The translations under genes were made by a program, and so were the position numbers. A DNA stretch of 64,000 nt. Origin: Phalacrocorax aristotelis. Taxonomy: Eukaryota; Chordata; Aves; Suliformes; Phalacrocoracidae. The stretch is from positions 81,089,330-81,153,329 of the forward strand of contig NC_134279.1 of the NCBI RefSeq assembly GCF_949628215.1, written 5' to 3'. How positions within the stretch are numbered: the stretch's first letter is position 1; each line of letters begins with the position of its first letter. The notes under the pieces were generated by a model. It did not search any database. It saw only the letters and a program-made list of their open reading frames with translations, and was not told the origin of the DNA. Shown piece by piece: positions 50,172 through 60,700 of this stretch.

Positions 50172-53100
50172 CTGGGGGGCTGAGCAGGGCAGGGAGGTGC
50201 TGGGGCTCTGGGGAGCCCTTGGGATTTGGGAAAGGCATGGGAAGGGCTCTGGGGAGCCTTTGGGATCTGGGTGAGGCACAGGAATGAAGGAGGGAGAGAC
50301 AACCAGTGAGGAGAGGGGTGGAAACAGGCACCTGGACGCCAGGAGACTGACTGGCAATTCAAGGAAGGGGAAATAAGGAGTCAAAGCCCAACAAACCTTG
50401 GCTCCCTTTTCCATGCTCCAAAATACAGCATCCAGACGGAGATGTGAACACAGTGTGTGTGGGGGAAAGCCCCAAATAAACTCGCTACCAGCTCAAAATC
50501 TTACACTGCAGCAGAAAACCTCCTGACCGGGGAAGTTCACAAGGACCTGAACGAAGCGCAAGTGGCAACAAGAAAGGTCACCTACTTTCTCCTTTGTCAG
50601 CGTGGAGGGGGTGCTGCTGCCCATCTTCCCCACCAGCAGGTTTTCCTCTTGTACTGGAGGCTTCAAGGAGTCGTCGCAGGATGGGGAAGCGTCTCCGGGT
50701 GCAGGAGTAGCCACCGGGGTAGCTGTTTCCATCCAAGTAGCTGTCAGGGAGGAAACAAAATGTATTGCCTTAATCAAGAGACCTAAAAGGTAAGTTTTGC
50801 TCTTCCTCAAGGATGCTGCAACAGGATACTCGCAGAGCTGAGGGAGCGGGGTGGCCCCAGGCTGCCGAAATGGGGAGTGCAGATGCTCAACTGGGGTGTT
50901 TCACAAGGCAAATAAAGCAAGTGCCTCTGCCCGGTCCTGGTCAGGATGCAGTGCCAAAATACAGCGAGTAACAACTGGAGAGAAAACCAGAGGAAAACAA
51001 GCAGCCGGGCTGGATTTCCACACAGCCCAACCTTGCCCCCTTCCTGGAGGTGGTCACTGCGGCCCAGGAGGTGGGTGACAGCAGCACAGAGAGCCATTCT
51101 CTACACCTCCGTGAGCACTCACGGGCCACAGAGGCAGGGGTGTATCAACAGGTGTATCAACAGCTACAGCTACCACTGTTCTTTGGGGGATCCCCATGGC
51201 CTCCTGGCAGGGCCCTACCCCACACCTCCACCTTCTCTGCCACCCTCCATTCTCACCATCAAGCAGGACGGGCATCTGCCTGCAGCTTCAGCCCCGCTCC
51301 CTGTCAGCACGGTGGCTACACGGAACTGCTGGGAAGGAAACCCACCTTCATCTCCTCCGTGCTGCTGCAGCATCCCGACCCGTTTCTGCTCTGCATCGAA
51401 CTGCTGCTGTATGAGGAGGGGGCTGCGCACATCCACGAAGCTGCCTGGGGGCTCACCAGGCCCGGAGCCAGGCACAGCATGGCTTTTTAGAAGTGAGTCT
51501 GGGAGCTGCGGCCCCCCACTGCGAGCGGTCTCCTCCGGCCCCCCAGTGCGAGCGGTCTCCTCCGGCCCTCCAGTGCGAGCGGTCTCCTCCGGCCCTCCAG
51601 TGCGAGCGGTCTCCTCCGGCCTCGGGCGTGACTCGGTGGAGATGTAAAAGTCCTCTTCAGGTTCGTTCCTGGGCTGCTGGAGGCTGCAAGGGGCAGCCAC
51701 GTCCCTCAGCGGAAGAGACCTGCCCAGACCCAAGGCCGGCGCGCCGCGGTGCAGGTGGTTGGCGTTCCCAAAACACCCGTTGTCCACACACACCGGGTGC
51801 TTCTGGTGGCTCAGCCAGTCCCGGCCCTGCGCTGGGGGGGTGGCCAGTGGCATGGCCACGCTGGCTGTCCCGGGGGTCCCCACTGCCACCTGCACTGCCT
51901 CGATGGGATGCGGGAGATGCCCCTCTCCGCCACGCTCATCGCTCGCTCTGTCACAGACTGAGCTCCCAGGCAGAGGCGGCTGGGGAGTCTCATGCTCCAG
52001 AAGTTTTTTTGGGAGCTGGAAGGAAATGAGCTATGTTAAATCTCTGTTTCAGGATGAGGGGATTTAGGACCATTGGGGTGCCCCAAACCCTGACCCGGTG
52101 ACCCACATGAGCCTGGTGATGAAGGGAGTCTCTCCTTGGCACCCCACTCACAGGAGGTCTGCAGGGGTGCGGGGGCTGCGGAGGGGAGCCTGGACTAACA
52201 GAGCGAACCCTGCGCTCCCATCCATGGAGGAAAAGCAGGAAAGGGGAGCAGTTACAGGGCCACGTGCAGGCTATAAGTTAACAGATGCAGCAAACATGCA
52301 GCAGAGATTGGCAGTGAGAGGCTGCTTGGGGTGTCCCTGAAGGAGCCTGGCCCTACCATGAGCTCCCTACACCCAAGGGACCTCTGCGTCTATGTCTGAC
52401 GCATGCCCCACTCACCGATTCCTGCACCGGGGCTCTGGCGTCCAGGTCCTTGCTTGTGGTGGTGGCAGCACCAGGCAGGAGAGGTGGATGGCTGATGACT
52501 GGTGGCTCTCGGCATGGCTGCTCGGCCAACGCACCGCCCGGAGCAGGGCTTGGCCTCGGGGATGGCGCCTGGGCACCGATGGAGGAGACGGTGGGACAGG
52601 CATCGCTGGCTGCAGGAGGGAGGGAGGCAGTGGCGGGCGCCGGGGGACCTGGAGGAGCCAAGGCAGTTTTTGAGCGGGGACATCAGGGGAAAAGCCGATG
52701 AGGCAGAGGCTGAGTGTGGGGCCGGGGCAGCCCCTCACACACCCTTACTCTGTCCCCACATCGGCCAAGCCCTTCACTCATCTTTCCATCTCTCCCCCGG
52801 GTGAGAAACCCAGACCACTGCCGACCCAAGCACCTTCGAACAAGGACCCTGCTGTCCCCGGCACGTCACCGGGGTGAGGGACACCCCTGGGGATGGTCAC
52901 ATACACCCCCGGACCCCTGCAAAGCCAGCGCAGGGACAGAGCCCAGCTAATTGGCGGGCACCAGGAGACGTGGTTCCCATCTCCACCAGACCCCCGAAGC
53001 AGCGCTCAGGGACAGCGAGGCTACATACGAGCTTGCCAAGAGTCATATACGTGCTGCAGCTCGTCGGCCAGGTGACCTGCGTTGTTCTGGCGCAGCGCGT

Positions 53101-53440
53101 CGATGAGATCCAGCACCCAGCCCTGCCGGCACTTCAGGTGCTGATAAAACTTATAGACGGTCGCCTGGCTCCCCCGTGTTTCCTCCCGGGCGTGAAGTTC
53201 ATCCTAAATAAAACACACAGCAGATCTAAAGGAGGCTCTGGCTTAGAGGGAAGGCAGATATACGTTGCCTGAGCTATATGTTGGGGAAGAAGCTCAGCAG
53301 GACTTGGGAAAGCAGGGAATTACTCTGTCGGCATCGGTCAGGCAGCTCAGGGAATCGGCCAGCGACGCCACACGGATGTTCCTGAAATTCTTGAGGTTTT
53401 TCAGAATGTAGTCGTACACTTTGTCTTCGGCAAAACCCAT
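49347..53440 (-). CDS. MAVS: MAVS, mitochondrial antiviral signalling adaptor (six coding exons)
   Basis: On the - strand the CDS joins 53440-53324, 53203-53029, 52648-52416, 52015-51346, 50740-50586 and about 50171-49347, giving about 724 residues. Residues 1-97 form the CARD; its first residues (GFAEDK) and the helix with RQGWVLDLI resemble known MAVS CARDs. A long Pro/Ser/Gly-rich disordered middle follows, with PVQES at 171-175, PEEDFYIS at 294-301 and PVQEE at 427-431. The C terminus is a tail anchor ([19 protein letters not shown] then ARLQK). Known role: the CARD is nucleated by RIG-I-like receptors into filaments on mitochondria, and the middle recruits TRAFs and IRF-activating kinases. 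The motif ELSKPG in the last exon is shared with mammalian MAVS. The last splice acceptor is ambiguous by tens of bases. Position next to PANK2 matches human synteny. Confidence 0.92.
50203..50284 (-). repeat. 41-bp imperfect tandem duplication at the MAVS intron 5/exon 6 boundary
   Basis: On the + strand, 50203-50243 (gggctctggggagcccttgg and onward) is repeated at 50244-50284 with several substitutions. Each unit contains AG sites preceded by pyrimidines on the - strand, so the duplication multiplies candidate splice acceptors. Confidence 0.85.
50586..50740 (-). CDS. MAVS: MAVS coding exon 5 (PVQEE)
   Basis: It joins exon 4 as G|CT (alanine) and encodes [12 protein letters not shown] to STLTKEK, with [10 protein letters not shown] in the middle. 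The acceptor is TCCCTGACAG. The donor is taken as AAA|GTAGGT; an overlapping TAG|GTGACC four bases later (exon end 50582) would change the phase. Confidence 0.8.
50741..51345 (-). other. MAVS: MAVS intron 4
   Basis: A 605-bp intron between GTGGGT and TCCCTGACAG. No repeat or RNA gene is recognised. Confidence 0.8.
51346..52015 (-). CDS. MAVS: MAVS coding exon 4 (disordered region with 9-residue repeats)
   Basis: It encodes 223 residues plus one base, starting [12 protein letters not shown]. It contains [12 protein letters not shown] and then four copies of PEETARTGG (last copy PEETARSGG) at residues 308-343. The acceptor is TTTCCTTCCAG and the donor is GTGGGT. The exon is open throughout in this frame. 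Confidence 0.85.
51512..51619 (-). repeat. 27-bp tandem repeat (4 units) inside MAVS exon 4
   Basis: Four head-to-tail 27-bp units occupy 51512-51538, 51539-51565, 51566-51592 and 51593-51619 and differ at only a few bases. Each encodes PEETARTGG (the last unit in the protein has S for T). The unit length is a multiple of three, so copy-number change keeps the frame. Confidence 0.95.
52016..52415 (-). other. MAVS: MAVS intron 3
   Basis: A 400-bp intron with standard ends (GTGAGT and TTCCAG). Nothing else is seen. Confidence 0.8.
52416..52648 (-). CDS. MAVS: MAVS coding exon 3 (proline-rich region, PVQES)
   Basis: The frame is preserved with exon 2 (C|GT, arginine 98). It encodes a Pro/Ala/Ser-rich segment ending APVQES, where PVQES corresponds to the mammalian TRAF2/3-binding PVQET site. 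The donor is GTGAGT. The region is poorly conserved in general, so the call depends on frame continuity and this motif. Confidence 0.83.
52649..53028 (-). other. MAVS: MAVS intron 2
   Basis: A 380-bp intron with GTATGT and CTCCTCCAG ends. No other feature is seen. Confidence 0.8.
53029..53203 (-). CDS. MAVS: MAVS coding exon 2 (CARD, C-terminal half)
   Basis: It encodes [11 protein letters not shown] to HVYDSWQA (58 residues) plus one base. It holds the CARD helices with [18 protein letters not shown]. The acceptor is GTTTTATTTAG and the donor is GTATGT. Confidence 0.92.
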
Positions 53441-53453
53441 CCTGGCTCAGCAC
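53324..53453 (-). CDS. MAVS: MAVS first coding exon (CARD, N-terminal half)
   Basis: The acceptor is a CT-repeat tract ending CCCCGGCAG, so exon sequence begins at 53453 with 13 bases of 5' UTR before the ATG at 53440. It encodes 39 residues, [10 protein letters not shown] to SCLTDADR. The donor is GTAATT at 53323. Confidence 0.9.
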
Positions 53454-53459
53454 CTGCCG

Positions 53460-54300
53460 GGGAGCAGAGAGAGAGAGAGGGTGGCTTAACGTGAGCACAG
53501 GGGCTGCTCGAATGCTGGGCCTTTCTACAGGAGCCTGAGGTTTCCCAGCAGTGCCGGGCCCAGCCTCGCTGGGGCCGAGATGGACGCGGGGGGAAATCCC
53601 GGGTGGAAAACACACCAAAGCAGAACCACTCGGGCTGAAGCCGGACTCTGGGCCCGGCTCCTGGCTCCTGCCTGTGCTCGCCCGGGGGGCCCGGCCCTCG
53701 CCACACGCCCGTGGGGCCGGGTCCCGCCGTGCCAGGGAGGGCCGCAGCTGGGTCCCGCTCCCTCCCGCGGCGCCGCGGCATGGCGGAGGGAGCGCGGCGA
53801 GGCAGGGAAATGGCAGCCCGGGAGGGGCAGACACGACGGCGGCGGCGGCGGCGGCAGCAGCAGCAGCAGCACCCCCGACCCGCCCGCCCGGGCAGAGCCC
53901 CGCCGCTCCCCAGGGGGGCGCTGGGGAACTTCGTGCTTGCAGCTAAACCCGCACACCCCGGTCCGGGCCCGCCACCACCCCCCGCCCGCAGCAGCCCCGC
54001 TACCTGCGCCCGATCGCCGCCGCCCTGCGCCCCGGGGCACCGGCCCGCCCCGCCCATCACCCGCTTCTCGCCGCCGCTGATTGGCCGCCACCTACGCCCA
54101 TCGCGGTGATGGACAGGCGCTGTGAGGGTACGGGTGCTGGGGGTGGGGGTATGTCCCCCCGCCCGCCCGCTCCTCCCCGGGGCCGGCCGCGACCGAATGG
54201 CGGGGCGGTGCCGCGGCCCCATCCCGGCCGTCACCTTGCGGATGAGCGGAGCGGAGCGGGACAGGGACGCGTCCTGCACCGGCAGGTGGCGGCAGAGTAA
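53460..54300 (-). promoter_or_regulatory. MAVS: MAVS 5' region and CpG-island promoter
   Basis: This is very CpG-rich. A CCAAT box on the - strand lies at 54084-54080 beside GC boxes. A possible non-coding exon ends at 54004 (GCGCAG|GTAGCG) and would splice to the acceptor at 53453. It also contains a GGC/AGC trinucleotide tract. The transcription start is not defined by sequence alone. Confidence 0.55.
53836..53871 (+). repeat. (GGC)n(AGC)n trinucleotide tract
   Basis: Roughly six GGC units run directly into about six AGC units inside the MAVS CpG island, in the presumed first intron. It is not in the deduced MAVS coding frame. Confidence 0.9.
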
Positions 54301-54399
54301 CGGGAACCTCCCCCTACTACCCGGGGCAGCGGGCGAGGGAGCCGGCTGGCCCCGCCCTTCTCCCCGCCCCTCACGGCCCCGCCCCGTCCCTGTCAGCGC

Positions 54400-54732
54400 A
54401 GCGCGCCCTGCATGGAGCCGCACCATGGCGGCGGCGGCGGGAGCGGGCGGGCGGCTGTGGGGCCGCCGCTGAGGGCCGGCAGCTCGGCGGCGGGGCGCTG
54501 AGGGCCGGCGGCGCCGCCCCACCGCCCTCCCCGTCTCCCCTTCTTTCCCCTTTTTCCCTTTACTCTCCCCAAAACCTGACCCTCCCTCTCCCCCGCGCCC
54601 TCCCCCGGCGCGGCGTCCATGGTGGCGGCCGCTCCGCCGCGGCCTCGCACCGGAGCGCTTGGGCGGCGGCGAGAAGATCGGCGAGGAGGGAAGGAGCGGG
54701 CACGGCCCGGCGCCGGCCCCGCCGCCACGCAG
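54400..54732 (+). other. Candidate first exon of an unidentified + strand gene
   Basis: CpG-dense sequence ends in a strong donor, ACGCAG|GTGGGTGAG, at 54732/54733. An ATG at 54619 opens a frame through the donor (MVAAAPPRPRTG onward, Arg/Ala/Gly-rich, 38 residues), but such frames are common in GC-rich DNA and the exon may be non-coding. A short upstream frame (ATG 54425, stop 54472) precedes it. It lies head to head with MAVS. I cannot name the gene; I see no similarity to AP5S1, the human neighbour. Confidence 0.35.
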
Positions 54733-57700
54733 GTGGGTGAGCGGCCGCCCGGCGGGGGCGGGAGTGGGTCCGGGGTGCAGGGGGGACCCACGCGTGTCCG
54801 CGGCCTCTGCGTGGGCCGGCCCGGCGTGGGGTGGCGTGTGTATGTGGGGGCGTGTGTGTCCCAAGACATCGCCGTGTGTTTTAGTAATAATAATAATGAT
54901 AATAACAATTACAATTGGATGGGGGGGTGTGAACTTTCACGCGTGGGGCCGCGGCGGCCCATGGTCCCGCCCCGCACCCGGCGGGCAGGCCGCAGGCAGA
55001 CCCCACGGTTTGCGGCAGCCTCCTCCCCGCCAGCCTCACCAATCCCGGCCACAGGAGGGCCGTGGGGCCCGTGGGCGTCGGCACCCGGGACAGCCCTGGG
55101 CGCCGGCGCTGTGCCCTGCTCCGTGGGTGAGCGACACACCGGCCGCGCTCAGCCCGACCCACGGCCGCCCCGGCGGCTCCTGGGGACATACGGCTCATAT
55201 TCGGCAGGGGTGCGCCGCCCTGGCGGGCCCACGGCCCGGCTGCCGCCCAGCGCCGGCCTTCGGGGAGATGCTCCGCGTTGGAGGGGACCCCCCCTCCTCT
55301 CCGCGGGGTCCCAGCGCTGCGTCCCCTCCTCGCCGGCGTCTCCGCGCGTCCCAAACGGGAACGTTACCGGCTGCCGCGCTCCGGGCACTCCCACGCTCGG
55401 GCAGAGGCGTCCTCCCTCCTCGGCCAGCGCCTGCTTATTTCTGATCTTGGATGTCATCAAGGGTGGAAAATGTGACAGGAAGGAAGGGAGGCTTTTTTTC
55501 CTTCTGCTAAATATGGACTGACATTAAAATCCAAATACTATCGTGAAAGGAATCCCAGCCCCTGTTTGTCAGAGGAGAGAAAAAACGATGTTTTCTGGCT
55601 TTTCAGCTGCGAGGTTCCAGCTGGGAAGTTTCGCAAGGAGCGGTGGGGTCCTTGCCGAGAGCCTCAGGAATTTACTTTGCTCGTTCACAGGATGCTCTCC
55701 GCAGTGTAGTATGCTAAAAAAATTAGTCATCCCTTCTCTGCCTGGCTGTGGCCGGGGGGAGCTGGCTGTGAGCATGCAGGGGGCTTGGAAAATATTTAGG
55801 GGTATTTTTCCTCTCCCTTCTAGAAATGAAAGGGGCTCAGGCCAATAAAACTGCAGCCCCAGCCAGAGATTTTCATCCTTCTTTATTTTAATCCCTGTTG
55901 CTGCAGCAGCCGATGGCAGGGAAGGAGGTGCAGAGGGTGGCTGCAGCCAGTGCAGGGAGCCGCCGGGCTTGCGAGGAGGATTTTTGTCTGTCTCCGTCAG
56001 GAATCAGATGCAAACTCATGCCGTTATTCCCACGGTGAGGTTGGGAAACCAGCTTGATGCGGGGCTATGGGGTGAGGAACGGGACCCCTGGGACGGTCGC
56101 GGCGCTGCTGGCTCCCCCGACGGCCTCTGTTGTGGCTGAGCCAGGGTGGTTTTTTTGGGGGTCGGTCACAGACCATGGCTTTGCCAGGAGCCAGGGGTGC
56201 TGTGTGACAGAGACGTGGTGGCTGTGCCAGGCAGAAAATGGGCGCTGCCGTGTTCCCCTTCCACGTATTCTTCTCCATCCCTGTTGCAGAGCTTTTTGGG
56301 GGGCCGTCGGTGGGCAGCACCGGGACATTCGCCCAATCCTTATAAAAACAGTTTGTTAAGGCAGTGGGGGGACACTGGGAGGTGCCGAAACCCCTTTCCG
56401 GGGACATTGCTGGCCTGGCGTTGGCACGGCTGTATTGTTTTGGAGCTAATATGATACATAGCTCTGCTTTTCTGAAATGTCACTCGCGAATAACTGATGC
56501 TTTGTGCGGATCCGTGATGCTGGTCCGAGTCCAATGTCAACATCCTTGTGGAAGAGTAGTTTGAGTTCCCTCTCTCCCCATCTCCTCCTGCCGACGACCT
56601 ACATCTGTTCTGCTCCAACCCTGCGTGCCTGCAGCAGGACAGCAGGTCCCGGTGCGGCGGGAAGGGCGCAGGCTCCTTACTGCCCTGGGTAAGGCCGTGC
56701 CGAGCTTCAGCCGGGTGGTCGCGGTCTGTGCAACGCCTCGAAACACCGGGGAGCGTGGGGTGGGTGATTTCAGGTGGGATGGAGCACGCGTAAGGTGTGT
56801 GTCGTACCATGAGTGGGACAGCAGGCGCAAGGTGCTGGCTGGTGCTTTATTCCTGGGGTTACACGGGAAGGGGGTCAGCCCTCGTGGCCGCTTTCTGGGC
56901 TCCCTCGCAAATCGCACTTTCTTCTTGAAATAAAACAAATCCCCGGGCTTTCCTGTCGTGGTGGAAATGATTCAAAGGCAACCAGGTCCGTAAGTGTCTC
57001 CGAAGCCTGCGGACAGGAAGAAACACTAGAGCGAAGAGGTAGGAAATGTCCGCATTTATAGCAGTGGGCTGATTCATCTCCCTGCCCTTAACTCTTTCCC
57101 TCCTGCTTTTGGTGAGATCTGGCTGGTTTGCTTCCAGGCTCGGAGGCCGAGGAGGATATTGCCAGCTCTCCTCTCGCTGGGATGCAAAATAAACGCTGGG
57201 ATTTTGTACGTTGTGTTTACGTGGTTTGGGGTGGAAAAGGAGAGGGCTGCTGGGGGTGTGCGGCTATCCTGTTCGGATAACCGGCACGTCGGCAGTCACG
57301 TTAGGAAGGATTAATATTTAATATATGGGGTATGAACCATTGTGCTTGATCACTATCTGAAAGGCTTAGGAAGACATCTACCAATAAGCAAGTGATTCCC
57401 AAACTGTCCAGAATGATTTCTTCCATCCTCGGGAAGAATCATCCTCGAGAATCGTTCTCTGCTCCTCGGGAGCAGCTGGCCCTGGATATTGCTAGAAGCT
57501 GGCCTGATCCTGTTCTTCCTGATGTCTCCAGACTTTGTAAGTGGGTAAAGTGGCTTTCATCACAAGTGCTTTCTTCTCATTAGACTCGCAAAAAACGCTG
57601 CAAACCCTTTTCTCAGGTCCAGCTCGGGTGGCTGTACCGTGAGCCATAGCACCTGGCCATGCTTGAAGCTTCTGTCTGTAGCCAGACCTTGTGGCAATCG

Positions 57701-60700
57701 TGCCTCGGGCTCTGCAGATGCCATCGCTGTCACTTGCACCGGCCTGGCCACGAGCCCAGGGCCGGCTCGTTCCTACCCTTCTCCAGCCAAAGTCTTTTGG
57801 AGACCTTGAATTTCATCTGCGGTCCTGGAAACCCTTGTGACAGAGGTGCTGCTTCCCACATCAGCCTCCATAGGGGTATTCTTTTAGCAGCATAAGCTGT
57901 TGTACAGCAAAGTGGGGGCTGCGCCTCAGGGTTGGGCGCCGCTGTCTTCGCGCAGGGAGGAGGTGATGGTGGGGGTAGCATCGTGGTGCACAAATAACCT
58001 GTCTTCGCCGCATGTGTCCTGCAGGACGGAGCCTGACCGGTGCCGTACAACTGCCATCAGCGGGGCTGAGCCGGTTCCAGGCCAGGAAGCGGGGATCTCG
58101 TCGTGACTCTGGTGGGGCTACCGGGCTTCGTCTAGATATGAGGGTTGAGTCTTTGCCTTGGGAAACCCTGCTTTAGGTGCCTGCATCCCCCTTCCTCCCT
58201 GCCCTGAGTCAAAACTCGCCTGGCTGAATGTGTCAGCTGTGGCCGCCGAAGCCGCTTGTGTGCTGCGGTTACACCCATGGTGCTGCTGCGTTTGTGGTGG
58301 CTGCAGTGCTGGTGGTGGAGGTTGGAACAACTGAGCGTGGGTGGGGTTTTGGTGTGTCGATGGCGTAGGAGATCCTGGTGGCTGCTGTAACAGGTGTGGA
58401 GGTTTGAAATTTTTTTTAAAATGGGGTGGGTGCTGCTTTTTCCCCAAAACATGCGTGGGGAAAGGCCCCTTTTATTCCATGTGCAAACAGATCACTTGCT
58501 GAGGTAGTGAGCCCACTTTATTCCAGGATAATTTGTTGACCTAATTCCTTCCTGTTGAAGCAACTCCATTTTGCGTGGAATAATTAGTACTAATTTGGAC
58601 CTGGGATGGAAAACGCGAGTCCTCTGACCTGAGAAGAGTAGACAAGAGCATAACCTCTGCCTCTCCTGCATGAGTCAGGTCGCGCCATCCCATCCCATCC
58701 CTCCTCTTAAAGCAAAATTAAAGCCTGCACCTGAGACCAAACATCCCAGGTTGGTAGGAGGAGGCAGTGGACGGAGGTGTCACCGATTTTAAGCCTTTGG
58801 CTGCTGTGGGGAGCCGAGGACACCTGCGGTGAGGGGGGATGGACCACCACCTCCTTCTGTCTTGGCTAATGACGAGGAACAAGTAAACAAAACCGTTCCC
58901 ATCGTGCTGATGTGAAAAGCTGCTTCTGAGCCAGTCTGGCCTGTCAGTGTATTCCTGGCGCCCCGGCCAAGTACTTGAGACCTTTTTATTGCCGTGACGA
59001 GGACTTCCACATCCTGCCCCTCAGTCTAACTCGAGCCGCGGCTATTTTCTGGTCCTTCCGGGAAGGCATCCCTGTTCTCCCTTCCTTTGCGTAACGAAGG
59101 GAAGCCAGTGCAATTCCTTCTCTCCCCTGAATCCCCACGTGTTTGAAGAAGGGGCCTTCCGGGCTTCCCCGGCATTTACCTGGAAAGCACAAGGTGAGTT
59201 ATGGCGCGAAGGTCCCGTCTCACAGCCGCCTCTCCTCAGTGCTGGTAGGTTCGTCCGTTTTGCGGCGGGGGCGGTGAGCGCCGAGGCCACGGCCTCATTT
59301 TCCAGAGCGCCTCTGCAGGCCAAGCCCTGGAGGTGGTGGAAAAGGGGCATGTCTAGCCTGGAAATCCCAGCTGGCAGGAGCTGTGCTGCGAGCGAGACGG
59401 GCTTCCCAGTGTCTGGGTGCCCGACTGCTGAAAACCTTGGCTGATGGACGCTACCTGCCTGCAGGCTTAGATGGGGAGCCTTAAGACCCATATTCACAAC
59501 TTGGGGGGCCAAACCCCTCTCTGATGCCCCAAGCTGGATGAATGAAGCATGTTGGAGGCTGATCGCAGAGGTGCTGCGGCAGCATACCAGTCTTAAAAAC
59601 AGAGTTTGGCGTGTTCGAGCTTGTAGGTTTTGTGCATCTGAGTTAAGTAATCGGTGACAGGAAACCTTGATTCAGGTGTGAGCAGTGAATCAATCGACGC
59701 TGGGTTGCTCTGCGGCTGAGCCACCCCCCTCGGGATGATTGCCTCCCCACATCATGCCTGAGGTTTCGAAATAACCGCTCTGAGTTACAACTGTTCTGAT
59801 GATCTAAAACCCAGGGGTTTAGCTTCCTTCGGTCTCCACCCCGTCGGCAGTGACCTTGCTCTGGGGCTGCTGAGAGAGCAGCAGATGTTCCTGCTCTGAC
59901 TGCTGGAAGTAGGATGTCGCCCTGGGTCTGTGCCCAGATGCTCTCCTCTGAGAAGCTGGGGATCTTCTGACCAGAAGGGTTTCCCCAAAACTCAGCCATC
60001 CTTGCTTGTCTTCTGCGCATCTTCTGCCCCTGTGACTCTTAGCATACGGCCTGGTGTGCTCATCTCCTGCTTTGGTTGACAGGGTAGCGGGAGGAGCGGC
60101 GATCAGAGGTGATGTGACCTAGGTGGACTAGGTGGGGCTTTTTGGGGTGTTGCAGCCCGTGGGATGCTGACAATAGCTGCAACGAAGCGGTTCTGCCATA
60201 GTGGTGGGCTTCTGGGTACTTGCAAACCAAGAAGCAGGTCCTCCTCTAACCCCTGGGGCTGTCTGGGGTCCGTCCCTCGCTTGCAACCCTGCGTTTGCAG
60301 AGTTGGTGTCTCTATTCATACTCTGGGGATTTCAAACACTTCATTCACAACCTGTGGCTGGTTAAGGGCTGATATCACTCATTTGTGTCAGTAAATTACA
60401 TCATGGTGGGTATCAGAGCGCTCTGCAGCCAGGAAATGTGCTCCTGGTCTCAACGTGCGTTGCAGCCAGCTCAAAATCCTGCTTGCTCCTGGTCGGGCAT
60501 CTCTTACTTCACCCTATGAAACAGCCATCTAGGCCTTGTGAGCCTTCAGGTGAGCACTGAGGTGATAACCCATGGTGGGAGGATCTCAGCAGAGGTCTTG
60601 ATCACCCTGGGGAAGGTTCCCTGGTTACTCATCTTTATTTGAATAAAACAAAAACTACAGGAAAGTGAGGAGCTGCATTGACCTGGAGGTCTGTCCACTT

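Noticed and set aside
53401-54864. 487-codon open frame on - through the MAVS CpG island
   Set aside because: It is a chance frame in GC-rich DNA; it crosses the MAVS splice acceptor and reads the CARD exon out of frame.
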